DNA of 64,000 nt from contig JAGAQJ010000022.1 of NCBI GenBank assembly GCA_017622845.1, positions 1 through 64,000 of the forward strand. The letters are read 5' to 3'. Made by a program: the position numbers and the translations under genes. The notes below the pieces were generated by a model. It did not search any database and was not told the origin of the DNA. It saw nothing but the letters and a program-made list of their open reading frames with translations. This DNA comes from Lachnospiraceae bacterium. GTDB taxonomy: Bacteria; Bacillota; Clostridia; Lachnospirales; Lachnospiraceae. Positions 24,491 to 33,612 of the stretch are shown here, in pieces (the stretch's first letter is position 1; every line of letters starts with the position of its first letter).

Positions 24491-24920
24491 AACAGAAAAG
24501 ATTATGACAGAACGTTTTGGCAAAGACAGTATTATTGCATTGGCAACCGATGAAAATGGCATGCCATTTGTCCGCAATGTAGACGGATTTTATGAAGACG
24601 GAGCATTTTATGTAATTACATATGCACTTTCCGATAAAATGAAGCAGATAGAGAAAAATCCCAATGTTGCGATTGCAGGCGATTGGTTTACAGCACACGG
24701 AAAAGGCATCAATCTTGGGTATTTCGGTAAAAGTGAGAATAAATGTATCGCTGAGAAATTAAAAAAAGCTTTTGAAGCCTGGATAGACAATGGTCATAAT
24801 AATTTTGATGATGAAAACACCTGCATTCTTTGCATTCAGCTTACAACAGGAGTCCTGTTCTCCCATGGGACAAGGTATGATATAGATTTTACAAAGGATA
24901 TGGATAATATCGAAAAATAA
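24471..24920 (+). CDS. Pyridoxamine 5'-phosphate oxidase family protein
   Basis: A 149-residue split-barrel flavoprotein of the PPOX/FMN-binding superfamily. Typical features are the N-terminal helix, SIIALATDENGMPFVRNVDGFYEDGAFYVITY (two strands of the barrel), KMKQIEKNPNVAIAGDWF, and GINLGYFG. These small proteins bind FMN or F420-like cofactors; most are not true PdxH. Chosen start ATG 24471 follows AAAGGAAA. Upstream in-frame sequence belongs to the small ORF that overlaps it. Confidence 0.82.
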   Translation: MQKITPETEKIMTERFGKDSIIALATDENGMPFVRNVDGFYEDGAFYVITYALSDKMKQIEKNPNVAIAGDWFTAHGKGINLGYFGKSENKCIAEKLKKAFEAWIDNGHNNFDDENTCILCIQLTTGVLFSHGTRYDIDFTKDMDNIEK

Positions 24921-24922
24921 TA

Positions 24923-24952
24923 GTAATTGTTCAGTACAGCACTATGCACTTG
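24923..24952 (+). repeat. Family 2 end fragment
   Basis: GTAATTGTTCAGTACAGCAC then TATGCACTTGC repeats the left end of 41139-41271, two bases after the PPOX stop. The rest of the element is absent. 24953-25097 shows no gene but has GTGTGCTG/CAGCACAC-like pairing near 25045-25060. Confidence 0.7.
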
Positions 24953-25097
24953 CGCCTCTTTCATAGATATGTTTACACTGGCGTACTGTCTGGCTGATAT
25001 TCAGACAAATCTCCTTGCTTAATTTTCCGGATATCAATCAGACAGCACACTGGTGTGCTGCAAAAACTACATATTGTTATTTACAAAGACCATATTA

Positions 25098-26021
25098 TTA
25101 AATCAATTGTAAAACCTCAGCTTCCAGCTCTTGCAATTCTTTAAGTGATAATGTCGGGACATAATCTGCAATTTCCTCAAGTGACAATTTTCCCATTTTT
25201 ATCATTCTTTTTGCCGTTTCTCTGGCATTTTCCTGTGCAGCTTCGTAGCGTTCGCTTTTGATATAAGACTTTATTATCTGTTCTTCGTCAAACAAACTCA
25301 TCATGATTGTTACAACCTCCTTTTCTCTGCTTTCCAGATATTCCTTCAATATATTGTTGTCCTTACAGATGCGTATTGTTTCCGTGGCTGCCTGCTTTGT
25401 CATGCCGTAAAGCCTTGTCTGTTCATTAAAGACCTTACAGAAAACAATGTATTGGTTTATAATATCGTTCTTATTGCTTTCATATATTATTTTGGCTTTT
25501 ACTTCAATATCAATATCTGCACCTTCAAAAAATTCTTTTGACAAAGATATAATATCAGGTTTTTTACCCCTTGTACCTGTATAAATTACGTATAACTCAG
25601 GTTTAGGCATCTTAAGCTTTTTGCTTTTGTAAAGATTTTGGCTGGTTCGCTCAAAATATTCATGATAACTTTGTGCCAAATACAACAATATTCTAATTAA
25701 AATATTCACTGTCCATGTAGATTGCGCCTCTATCAGTATCATTAACTTGTTATTGGCAATAAAGCCTAAATCGTTATACAGATTATCTGTTAATACATTT
25801 TCTATAGTCACATCTGTTAATGAGTCCTCTGTTGCAGTGGTATCCTCTGGATGGAGTGTTTTATATAGCTTCAATAAATAACTTTTATCTTGAAAAAGGT
25901 CTAAAAATACACTATTTTTTGCAGTACGCTTTATTTTGATTTCTTGTGTCTGCACCCGATGTTTTGCGCTACTTTGCACTGTGTCACCCCGGTTTCTTAT
26001 AATTTGTTTGCCCCTGTACAC
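25098..26021 (-). CDS. Rpn/PD-(D/E)XK nuclease family transposase-like protein
   Basis: A 307-residue protein of the COG5464 Rpn group (recombination-promoting nuclease, formerly YhgA-like transposase). The N-terminal nuclease fold shows SVFLDLFQDKSYLLKLYKTL, then LYNDLGFIANNKLMILIEAQST with the D...E-x-Q core of the PD-(D/E)XK_2 domain. The C-terminal helical part ends ENARETAKRMIKMGKLSLEEIADY, typical of the family. Family members make double-strand cuts and raise recA-independent recombination. They are common in Lachnospiraceae, often many per genome. The exact start is unsure (GTG 26021 without a clear ribosome site). AT-rich compared with neighbours. Confidence 0.85.
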   Translation of the reverse strand: MYRGKQIIRNRGDTVQSSAKHRVQTQEIKIKRTAKNSVFLDLFQDKSYLLKLYKTLHPEDTTATEDSLTDVTIENVLTDNLYNDLGFIANNKLMILIEAQSTWTVNILIRILLYLAQSYHEYFERTSQNLYKSKKLKMPKPELYVIYTGTRGKKPDIISLSKEFFEGADIDIEVKAKIIYESNKNDIINQYIVFCKVFNEQTRLYGMTKQAATETIRICKDNNILKEYLESREKEVVTIMMSLFDEEQIIKSYIKSERYEAAQENARETAKRMIKMGKLSLEEIADYVPTLSLKELQELEAEVLQLI

Positions 26022-26134
26022 TGACGCTACAGAAGATAAATATAGATTACTCTTATGACATCTTAATTATACAAAAAAAAAATTATATTTACAATAAACT
26101 TGATATGAAAATTCGTAACTGTTCAGCCATCCCC

Positions 26135-26162
26135 TAAAGTTTTCCCCAAAAAACTCCGACAT
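26135..26162 (+). promoter_or_regulatory. Candidate sigma-28 (SigD/FliA) promoter
   Basis: TAAA (26135-26138), 16 bases, TCCGACAT (26155-26162), close to the flagellar consensus TAAA-N15-GCCGATAA. It lies 70 bases before the first gene of the flagellar operon. Confidence 0.6.
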
Positions 26163-26232
26163 ATATTATAACAAATCAGGTATTATAATGCTTATGGCAG
26201 TAATGGATTAACAGAAAGAGTAGGGAATGTGT

Positions 26233-29200
26233 ATGAATATCACTATCGATACGCAGTTCTCCGCCTCTGGTCCGGCAAATACCGAAATTACGACAACTAC
26301 ATATAAACCAGCCGCACAGGGTACAGGAACCGTATCGCAAAGCGGCTGCATGCAAGACATCGCTGATAAAGTTATGGATAACGAAGCATATAAGGGTCAC
26401 GGACTGACCGCAGATGAGATTATGCAGCAGGCGTCAAATTCTGACGCCCATACCCAAAAAGACTTTATGATAGTGATGTCTTCGTGCGTTTCAGGGGAAG
26501 ACCTTCAGAAGATGCAGGATGAAGGCTTCCGCCCGGGAAGCACAGACGTAGAGACTTATGTAAATATCGTAGATAAGATAAAGGTAACGCTGGCACAGGC
26601 AGGAGTTGAGGTCGCAGGCTACAATGATGACCTGGACGTGGAGACAATTGAACAGATAACAGGAAGCAAAGTGGATGCCAATGAGCTGGTGGATAAGCTT
26701 TCAGACGCATTGCAAAAAAATGACATACCTGTCACAAACGAAAATATTACAGAGCTGGTAAAGGCTGTTATGGAGGCATCAGGCATCGGAGAGCTGTCAG
26801 AAGATGCCATAAAGTATCTGGTGGTAAACCGGAAGGCGCCCACGATAGAAAATATTTATAAAGCACAGTACTCGAGCGCTGACAGTATCAGACAGTCACA
26901 GGGCTACTACAGCGAAGGCGTGGGAAATTACGGAAAATATTACGCCAGGAAAGCGGACAGCATCAACTGGGATAATCTGAAAAATCAGTTGGAAGCAGTC
27001 GTAAAGCAGGCAGGGCTTGATGCGAATCAGGACATGAAGGCACAGGCAATAGAGAATGCAAAGTGGCTTGTGGAATCAGGAATTGAGCTGAATGCCGGGA
27101 ATCTTACGATGGTTACGGCGCTCAAAAATCTGCCGCTTCCTATGAATCAGAGCGATATCGCGGATTTGTGTGTTGCAGCTATGGAAAACGGCAAGTCGCC
27201 CACAAAGGCAGATATGACAGGTGAACAGTCTGTCGTGCAGCAGGCGCAGGAGGTTAAGGAACAGGTTGAGCAGATATCGGATGAAGCAGTCCGCATGGTT
27301 GCTGACTCCGGTAAGGATATGAATATCAAAAATCTGTCACAGGCTCAAAAGCAGCTTGAGGAACAGACGGTAAGCGCGGCAGACCGGAATGCGTCAACGG
27401 ATAACGCTTCTCTGAATGGAGCTTCCGCAGAGGACGCTTCCTTAAAAGAGGTACAGGCAAGACGGCAGCTCGAAGAAATCAGACTTATCATGACTGAGGA
27501 AGCAAACAGGCATTTGTTAAAGGCAGGCATTTCGATTGATACGACAGAGCTTTCAACACTTGTGGAGGCATTAAAAACAGCGGAGAGCAGAATCAAAGCG
27601 TCGCTGTTCCAGGGTGCGGATGCTGCTGAGAATACGCAGCGGGCACTGATATATGAGGAGACGCTGACAAAGACAAAAGAGCTTGCAGACATGCCGGCAG
27701 CCGTACTTGGGAAGCTGATGTCAAGCGTGCGCAGCAGTACGCTTCTTCACATACATGAGGCAGGAAAGGAGCTGCAAAACGAGCTTCAGCAGAATGACGG
27801 ACAAAATTCAACTCAGAATCAGCAGGGCAGGGCGCAGGAAGCATATGAGACTCTGATGACAGAGCCGAGAAAAGATTTGGGAGACAAGATTACAAAAGCC
27901 TTCCGGAACATTGATGACATTCTGACAGACATGGGACTGGAGACAAACGAGGCAAACAGGCGCGCAGTGAGAATTCTCGGCTACAACAGCATGGATATCA
28001 CAGAAGAAAATATCAATACTGTCAAAGCGGCGGACAGTCAGGTAACCTCCGTCATCAGCAGAATGACTCCGGCAGCCACGCTTCAGATGATACGAGAGCA
28101 GAAAAATCCTCTTGAAATGACGATGGAGGAGCTGGACGAATACCTTAACAGCAAGGAGTCAGAGCCGACAGCCGATGCGGAAAAATATTCAAAATTCCTG
28201 CAGAGACTTGACAGGAGTAAAGGCATCAGCGAGGAGGAACGTGAAGCCTATATCGGTATTTACAGAATGTTCCGCCAAATTGAGAAATCGGACGGAGCAG
28301 TGATTGGAAGCCTTGTAGCAGCAGGTGCGCAGATGAATTTCAAGAATATGCTCTCCGCGGTGAGGACAGCAGCCGGAAAAAATATGGATGTGCGCATAGA
28401 TGACGGGTTTGGCGGTCTTGAAAGCCTCATAACAAAGGGAAAGGCAATTGATGAGCAAATCAATACAGGTTATCAGAATTCTGCTGAAAGCAGTTCCGAA
28501 GAGCAGGATACACAGGAACAGGAAAAATACTATGCAAGACGTTCCGGTGAGATTAATGATGAGCTTGCCAATAAGACAGACCTTGAGAGACTTGACAGTA
28601 CGAGGATTACGGCTGAAACCACAATGGAACAGTTTGCAGATACACTAAAAATGACACGGGTGTCAGAAAACAGCGAAGCTGCCAGACAGGAAAGAGCAGA
28701 AAACCTCAAGAATTTTCAGAATACTATGCATGAGGCGGAGCAAATCGATGAGCAGATTATTGAGTCGCTGATAGCATATGGGCAGCCGATTAGCGTCGAT
28801 AACATACAGGCAGCTTCCATGCTGATATTTGAAAGAGGCTCTCTTTTCAGACAGGTGATATCTAATTCCGTTTCAACAGAAAATGCAGACGAGTCGCCAG
28901 AGGCAGTGTCAGACAGCGATGATGGGGATAACGCAGTATTGGAGCAGGCAGATCATTTTGTGGAGAGCCTGAGTGATACGAAGCAGGCGCAAATGACCTA
29001 TCAGGAGCTTATCAGTGAAGCGAACAAAGCAGTTGAGAGCATGATGTATGCAGGCGGTGCTTCGCGTCTTGACGTAAAGGCAGCAAAAGCATTATACAAG
29101 GGCTTGTCGCTTGCAGGAAATCTGGCAAGAGAGGAAAACTACGAGGTTCCCATGAATATTAAGGGTGAAATTACCTCGGTCAATCTGAAAATATACCATA

Positions 29201-29541
29201 ATGCGTCGCAGGTCGGAAAGGTTGCCGTGACGCTTGATACAGAGAAGCTCGGAAAAGTTGCGGCGGAGTTTGATGTTACGGCAAACCGCATATCGGGAAT
29301 GGTTGTATATGAGAACAAGGCAGAGAAGACAGAATTGGAACAGCTTGAGCAGCAGGTAAGAGCGGAGCTTACTGCAAATGGAGAAAAGCAAGTCAGCATT
29401 AGTCTGGTACATACAAAGTCTGTTGACTTAAACAAATTCGGACAGGACAGGTCGGCAGGCAATACGGAGGTGCAGACTCCAACCAGTGAGCTTTATCAGA
29501 CTGCAAAGGCATTTTTAACAGCACTCAAAGAAATTGCCTGA
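26233..29541 (+). CDS. Large FliK-like flagellar protein (DUF6240 type)
   Basis: A 1102-residue, mostly helical, Glu/Asn/Gln-rich secreted-type protein without signal peptide. It contains repeated helical units of similar design (for example LDVETIEQITGSKVDANELVDKL, EDAIKYLVVNRKAPTIENI, LVESGIELNAGNLTMV), each with a V-x-x-x-x-x-I-T-x-x-N pattern. The C-terminal ~130 residues (EVPMNIKGEITSVNLKIY, KVAVTLDTEKLGKVAAEF, LEQLEQQVRAEL) look like the FliK hook-length-control domain. The gene directly precedes flagellin and is much longer than typical FliK. Start ATG 26233 chosen over 26227. Likely role: flagellar export or hook-length control, by position and C-terminal similarity. Confidence 0.75.
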   Translation: MNITIDTQFSASGPANTEITTTTYKPAAQGTGTVSQSGCMQDIADKVMDNEAYKGHGLTADEIMQQASNSDAHTQKDFMIVMSSCVSGEDLQKMQDEGFRPGSTDVETYVNIVDKIKVTLAQAGVEVAGYNDDLDVETIEQITGSKVDANELVDKLSDALQKNDIPVTNENITELVKAVMEASGIGELSEDAIKYLVVNRKAPTIENIYKAQYSSADSIRQSQGYYSEGVGNYGKYYARKADSINWDNLKNQLEAVVKQAGLDANQDMKAQAIENAKWLVESGIELNAGNLTMVTALKNLPLPMNQSDIADLCVAAMENGKSPTKADMTGEQSVVQQAQEVKEQVEQISDEAVRMVADSGKDMNIKNLSQAQKQLEEQTVSAADRNASTDNASLNGASAEDASLKEVQARRQLEEIRLIMTEEANRHLLKAGISIDTTELSTLVEALKTAESRIKASLFQGADAAENTQRALIYEETLTKTKELADMPAAVLGKLMSSVRSSTLLHIHEAGKELQNELQQNDGQNSTQNQQGRAQEAYETLMTEPRKDLGDKITKAFRNIDDILTDMGLETNEANRRAVRILGYNSMDITEENINTVKAADSQVTSVISRMTPAATLQMIREQKNPLEMTMEELDEYLNSKESEPTADAEKYSKFLQRLDRSKGISEEEREAYIGIYRMFRQIEKSDGAVIGSLVAAGAQMNFKNMLSAVRTAAGKNMDVRIDDGFGGLESLITKGKAIDEQINTGYQNSAESSSEEQDTQEQEKYYARRSGEINDELANKTDLERLDSTRITAETTMEQFADTLKMTRVSENSEAARQERAENLKNFQNTMHEAEQIDEQIIESLIAYGQPISVDNIQAASMLIFERGSLFRQVISNSVSTENADESPEAVSDSDDGDNAVLEQADHFVESLSDTKQAQMTYQELISEANKAVESMMYAGGASRLDVKAAKALYKGLSLAGNLAREENYEVPMNIKGEITSVNLKIYHNASQVGKVAVTLDTEKLGKVAAEFDVTANRISGMVVYENKAEKTELEQLEQQVRAELTANGEKQVSISLVHTKSVDLNKFGQDRSAGNTEVQTPTSELYQTAKAFLTALKEIA

Positions 29542-29572
29542 GTGAAAAGGATACAGGAAAAGAGGACAACAT

Positions 29573-31237
29573 ATGAGAATTAATTATAATGTTTCATCAA
29601 TTATAGCAAGAAATGCATTGAATAATAACGATATGAGACTGTCAAACTCTACCCAGAGGTTATCGAGCGGATATAAAATCAACAGTGCGGCAGATGATGC
29701 GGCAGGACTTGCCATAGCGAGAAAGATGAACGCGCAGATTAAGAGTCTGCAGCAGGCAAACAAAAACTCCAATGACGGACTTTCTGTTGTAAACACTGCT
29801 GACGGCGCAATGGCGGAAATGCACGATATTCTGCAGAGAATGAATGAGCTTGCGGTTCAGTCTGCAAACGGTACCAACTCCGATTCGGACAGAGAGCAGA
29901 TTCAAAAGGAAATTGACGAGCTGGTAGAGGAGATGGACAGAATTGCAGATACTACACAGTTTAACGCGCAGAATCTTCTGGATGGAAGCTTTGCCTATAA
30001 GGGTTTTACCAATACAGAGAATGTTAAAGTGATGTCGTACAGCGAAGGTGTGGCAAGCGGTACTTATGCCATCGGTATGCTGACCTATTATCATTATGAA
30101 GATACCATTACTTACGCAAATCAGGAGAAGGAAGTGAAACACAAGGAACGCTACGAGGCAAGCAGCCCGGATGATGTGCAGAAGATGCTGGTTACAAGCA
30201 CCTCTGTCAGCCAGTATGCAGCCATTGACGGCATTAAAGCTTTTCCGGAAGGCTCTAAGGTAATTCTGGAAGACGAGAATATTGTTATAAAGGCTGAGAA
30301 TGACTTTGAAATAAAAATCACCATGAACAGCCGTGAGCCGATAAACACAGGCATCACGACCACGACAGTCGCATCCAATATTACCGTCAACAATTATCGC
30401 AATGTTATAGTGGAGAATACTGCCACCAATGAGCGCTACAATATCTCAGAGCTGAATATTTATGAGGAAGAGGACGAAAACGGCAATATAACCAGTAAGT
30501 GTTATACCAGCATTGAGGATGATAATGGCAGGGATTTGCGGGATGATTTTGCGGGGCTGTTTGAGAAGCAGTATCCGGATTGCGATATCGAAATTACAAA
30601 TCTAAGCTACAGCAACGGACAATTCACAGTAGAGTTTGTACCGACAGATTTGAAAACAAATACTACCTTGCAGCCGGAGACACTTACCTTTGAGCTTTAT
30701 CAGGAGAAAAACGAGTACGGCAATGTTGTAGATACAAAGACTCTGGACGATTATTGGTATTCAACGACAGAGACGAGGAAGACAACCTATACACTTGGTC
30801 AGAACAGTGCAGATGACTGCATTGCCTTAAATATGACAGGCATGGGTGCAATGAAGATTCAGGTTGGAGCAAACGAAGGGCAGCAGATTGAGATAGAAAT
30901 TCCGGCGCTCAATACCGTTAATCTGGGAATAGACGACCTTGATGTCAGCACGGAGGATTCGGCAACTGAGGCAATTGATATCATAGGCAATGCGATTAAC
31001 CAGTTATCCGGCGTGCGGGCAAAGATTGGCGCGATTTCAAATCGTATCGAGCATACGATTACAAACCTCAATACAACGGAAGAAAACATGACAGCCTCCT
31101 ACTCGCGCATCATGGATGTGGATATGGCGACAGAGATGACAGAGTATTCTACGGTACAGGTACTTGTTCAGGCTTCAACCTCCATGCTTGCACAGGCAAA
31201 TGAGAGACCGCAGCAGGTACTGCAGCTTTTACAGTAA
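29573..31237 (+). CDS. fliC: Flagellin
   Basis: A 554-residue filament protein. The N-terminal D0/D1 region (1-140) is canonical: MRINYNVSSIIARNALNNN, RLSSGYKINSAADDAAGLAI and the TLR5-binding type stretch LQRMNELAVQSANGT. The C-terminal D1/D0 (about 445-554) has NRIEHTITNLNTTEENMTAS, RIMDVDMATEM and the end ANERPQQVLQLLQ. The middle ~300 residues are an insert without obvious repeats, acidic and Thr/Asn-rich, probably surface D2/D3 domains. GAGG-type ribosome site upstream. It lies 31 bases after the FliK-like gene and before fliS, so it is probably also driven by the sigma-28 promoter. Confidence 0.96.
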   Translation: MRINYNVSSIIARNALNNNDMRLSNSTQRLSSGYKINSAADDAAGLAIARKMNAQIKSLQQANKNSNDGLSVVNTADGAMAEMHDILQRMNELAVQSANGTNSDSDREQIQKEIDELVEEMDRIADTTQFNAQNLLDGSFAYKGFTNTENVKVMSYSEGVASGTYAIGMLTYYHYEDTITYANQEKEVKHKERYEASSPDDVQKMLVTSTSVSQYAAIDGIKAFPEGSKVILEDENIVIKAENDFEIKITMNSREPINTGITTTTVASNITVNNYRNVIVENTATNERYNISELNIYEEEDENGNITSKCYTSIEDDNGRDLRDDFAGLFEKQYPDCDIEITNLSYSNGQFTVEFVPTDLKTNTTLQPETLTFELYQEKNEYGNVVDTKTLDDYWYSTTETRKTTYTLGQNSADDCIALNMTGMGAMKIQVGANEGQQIEIEIPALNTVNLGIDDLDVSTEDSATEAIDIIGNAINQLSGVRAKIGAISNRIEHTITNLNTTEENMTASYSRIMDVDMATEMTEYSTVQVLVQASTSMLAQANERPQQVLQLLQ

Positions 31238-31319
31238 TCCTATATGTGTGCTTTTTATACGCACATGATGCATTGGGCAGGCGCAGACCTGCCTGATGAA
31301 TGGAAAGGTCAGGGATAAC

Positions 31320-31796
31320 ATGACAAAGGAAATGAAACAGATTTTTACAAGACGCATTACGCAGGCAAACCGCACGCAGTTGGTAGTCGTGGTGTATGAT
31401 ATGCTGTTAGCTTATCTTGAAGAGGGCATGAAAGCATATGAGACGGACAATAAACAGGAATTTGACAGAAACCTGAATCTTGCCAGAAGCTGCATTGCAG
31501 AGCTTAGAAGCAGCTTGAATTTTGAGTATGATTTGTCAAAAAATCTTTTTTCCATTTATGCATTTGCCGACCGCGAGCTTGCCGGCGACATTTATGGTGC
31601 AAAGACAGATAATATTGATGCAATCATCAAAATGTTTCAAAAGCTGCGGGACGCATACCACACGATAAGCAAGGAAGATGACTCAGAACCGCTTATGGAG
31701 AATATTCAGGACGTATATGCAGGCTACACCTACGGAAAAACAGATGTCAATGAAAGTCTTGTAAACTATGGAGCACAGAGAGGCTACTGCGTGTAG
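31320..31796 (+). CDS. fliS: Flagellar export chaperone FliS
   Basis: A 158-residue all-helical protein matching FliS: TRRITQANRTQLVVVVYDMLLAYLEEGMKAYE, FDRNLNLARSCIAELRSSLNFEYDLSKNLFSIYAF, and a C-terminal YGKTDVNES tail. FliS binds the flagellin C-terminus in the cytosol and prevents early polymerisation. It directly follows flagellin, as usual. ATG 31320 has GGAAAGGTCAGGG upstream; the ATG at 31296 has no site. A convergent terminator follows. Confidence 0.9.
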   Translation: MTKEMKQIFTRRITQANRTQLVVVVYDMLLAYLEEGMKAYETDNKQEFDRNLNLARSCIAELRSSLNFEYDLSKNLFSIYAFADRELAGDIYGAKTDNIDAIIKMFQKLRDAYHTISKEDDSEPLMENIQDVYAGYTYGKTDVNESLVNYGAQRGYCV

Positions 31797-31805
31797 CATT
31801 CATCT

Positions 31806-31844
31806 GTTTCGTCCGGCATTGATTCAGGCAATGCCGGACGAAAC
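31806..31844. terminator. Convergent hairpin between fliS and the DUF2508 gene
   Basis: GTTTCGTCCGGCATTG (31806-31821) pairs perfectly over 16 bp with CAATGCCGGACGAAAC (31829-31844), loop of 7. It overlaps neither gene; its second arm ends 5 bases before the minus-strand stop. Confidence 0.75.
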
Positions 31845-31848
31845 TGCG

Positions 31849-32166
31849 TTATACAAGCGGCTGCTGGCAGGTTAAGGCTTCTGCCTCATATAGTTCGGGG
31901 GTGTCAGAACAATATTCCTCATATAGCTGCATTTGCTCCGCCTGCTGAAGCAGAAAGCGGTAGCGCTTCAGGGCAGAATTTACCTCATATATATAACAGT
32001 CTATCAGGTCGGGGTCTGTCACATTATCAAAGCCGGAGTAAGCTGTTTCAAGTGCGCATTGTGTTTTGCGGATGTCGGCAAGCAGCATATCGCGCGGTGT
32101 AAGAGGTGCGGAATCCGTGTTAACCGCCGGATTAAGTATACCTTTCAGACTGAAATATGTTTTCAT
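31849..32166 (-). CDS. DUF2508 (YaaL-like) family protein
   Basis: A 105-residue helical protein. The core LLADIRKTQCALETAYSGFDNVTDPDLIDCYIYEVNSALKRYRFLL matches the DUF2508/YaaL pattern (two helices joined at V-x-D-P-D-L-I-D). In Bacillus yaaL lies next to recR; its function is unknown. The start is ATG 32166, 7 bases after AAAGGA on the minus strand. It converges on fliS. Confidence 0.85.
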   Translation of the reverse strand: MKTYFSLKGILNPAVNTDSAPLTPRDMLLADIRKTQCALETAYSGFDNVTDPDLIDCYIYEVNSALKRYRFLLQQAEQMQLYEEYCSDTPELYEAEALTCQQPLV

Positions 32167-32232
32167 AGGGATGTCCTTTCTCACTTTCATGATAATTATA
32201 GTTAATGGAATGCAGTGATATCCTGTTATCAT

Positions 32233-32434
32233 TAGTATAGATAAGAACAGGAAAAATTATGCATTCCATACAAAAAATAATATCATTTTATATATCAAAC
32301 ACAGCGCCAGTGAACACTGACGCTGTCTGCCTGAGAGCGGTAAGGTTACTTGTAATTTATGGGAATCAGCACTGCCTGTTTCGCCATCTGCTGCGTTGTC
32401 GTCAATCGCCGTATCCACCGCTTCTTCATATGTC
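32233..32434 (-). pseudogene. Spacer with probable Rpn-family gene remnant
   Basis: On the minus strand the sequence crossing the MITE target reads ARIMTYEEAVDTAID, resembling the middle of Rpn/PD-(D/E)XK proteins, then departs from that family. A hairpin with GCGCCAGTGAACACTGACGC lies near 32304-32323. The element at 32443 is inserted in this remnant. Confidence 0.35.
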
Positions 32435-32442
32435 ATAATCCG

Positions 32443-32788
32443 GTAACAGTTCAGCCGTATGGATTATTTTAATCAGGACGAAGGTCGGCAGTCGTATGCC
32501 GCCCTTCTGTGTACTGACAACAGTTCGATTTTATGGTTTCACTGAACAGAAGACGGCAGATAGTATCCTGCAGGGTGCTTGGTGGAGAATGGTGATATTT
32601 CTTTATACGATGATACATGCAACAGGTTGGAGACGGAGGCATGGACGCCGACTCGAGCCGGCGCCGTTTTCATTAGAAAGCCTTGATTCATCGTATTAGG
32701 AAATTCCCATTTGAAACCAATGGCAGCCGGAGGGATACTATCTGCCGTTTTCGTCCGGATAGGAATGCATAAAAGGCTGAACTGTTAC
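32443..32788. mobile_element. Family 1 MITE, full-length copy with 8-bp target duplication
   Basis: Ends are GTAACAGTTCAGCC (32443-32456) and GGCTGAACTGTTAC (32775-32788), perfect 14-bp inverted repeats. ATAATCCG flanks both sides (32435-32442 and 32789-32796), a perfect 8-bp target duplication. The interior has further inverted arms: CGGCAGATAGTATCC (32554-32568) with GGATACTATCTGCCG (32733-32747), and TTATACGATGA with TCATCGTATTA. It has no transposase and would need one in trans. The length of duplication fits families such as ISL3, IS6 or IS256. Confidence 0.85.
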
Positions 32789-32900
32789 ATAATCCGTGCA
32801 AAGGTTTATATCAAAATTTACAAATAATTTAAAATATTGTCTATAAAAATGTGAAAATGTCACAATAAAAAAATAGTTGTGCTAATTTTTACATTTCGAG

Positions 32901-32928
32901 TGGACAATATTTTTTTAATTGCTATAAT
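32901..32928 (+). promoter_or_regulatory. Promoter of the tad pilus cluster
   Basis: TGGACA (32901-32906), 16-base spacer, TATAAT (32923-32928), in an AT-rich stretch, with a leader of about 120 bases before the first gene. Confidence 0.6.
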
Positions 32929-33057
32929 CATAAAATGTCAGGTGGAGGAAAGCAGTCTGGCAGTCAACCGGTTTTCGGTAATATAATCTGCAGCATTTTG
33001 TTTCATTCATTGCTGCAATATCCCAAACAATAATTGTAATAAGGAAGGACGTAAAAT

Positions 33058-33558
33058 ATGGGAATTCTCATAGGTGTGTTTTGTGCTGCCGTTTTTTGCG
33101 ACTGGCGTTTTTACAGAATCCCAAATCTATGTATTGCTGTCGGAGCAGCATCAGGATTTTATATGACATATGTGTCATATTCTGTTCCAGGTCTTCTGGA
33201 AACAGCATCAAGTATGCTTTTGATTTTTATGGCATTCTATCCGTTTTATCTGTTAGGAGGGATTGGTGCAGGTGATGTGAAGCTTTTTATGATGATGTGC
33301 TGCTATGCAAGAGGTGGGATGCTGATTCGCTATCTGCTTGTCACAATGATTTTGGCATCAGTGATGTCCGCATTGAAAATGCTCTTGTTTGCAGAGAGCA
33401 GGAAGCGTCTTTTCTATCTGGGAAGATATTTGAGGAAAGCAGTGCTTACCGGAGCGATTGATACATATCAGATTGATAAGACACAAAAAAGATGTCTGAT
33501 ACGCTTATCCATACCTGCATTCATCAGTCTGCTGCTCATGTGCACTGGCGTGTATTAG
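33058..33558 (+). CDS. cpaA: Prepilin peptidase (A24 family, TadV/CpaA type)
   Basis: A 166-residue membrane aspartic protease with about six helices. The two catalytic Asp motifs are seen: DWRFYRIPNL (first Asp, about residue 14) and GIGAGDVKLFMM (second, GxGD, about residue 76). It cleaves the leader of Flp-type prepilins at the membrane. It opens the tad cluster; a second A24 peptidase lies near its end at 41312. AAGGA precedes the ATG. Confidence 0.9.
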   Translation: MGILIGVFCAAVFCDWRFYRIPNLCIAVGAASGFYMTYVSYSVPGLLETASSMLLIFMAFYPFYLLGGIGAGDVKLFMMMCCYARGGMLIRYLLVTMILASVMSALKMLLFAESRKRLFYLGRYLRKAVLTGAIDTYQIDKTQKRCLIRLSIPAFISLLLMCTGVY

Positions 33559-33612
33559 CACAGCAGCATCCTGACAGCAGACTGCCGACAATAAAGGAGG
33601 AATACAGTGATT

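Noticed and set aside
32790-33057. Possible c-di-GMP riboswitch before the tad cluster
   Set aside because: I looked for a GEMM-type core in the leader and found none; only a promoter is supported.
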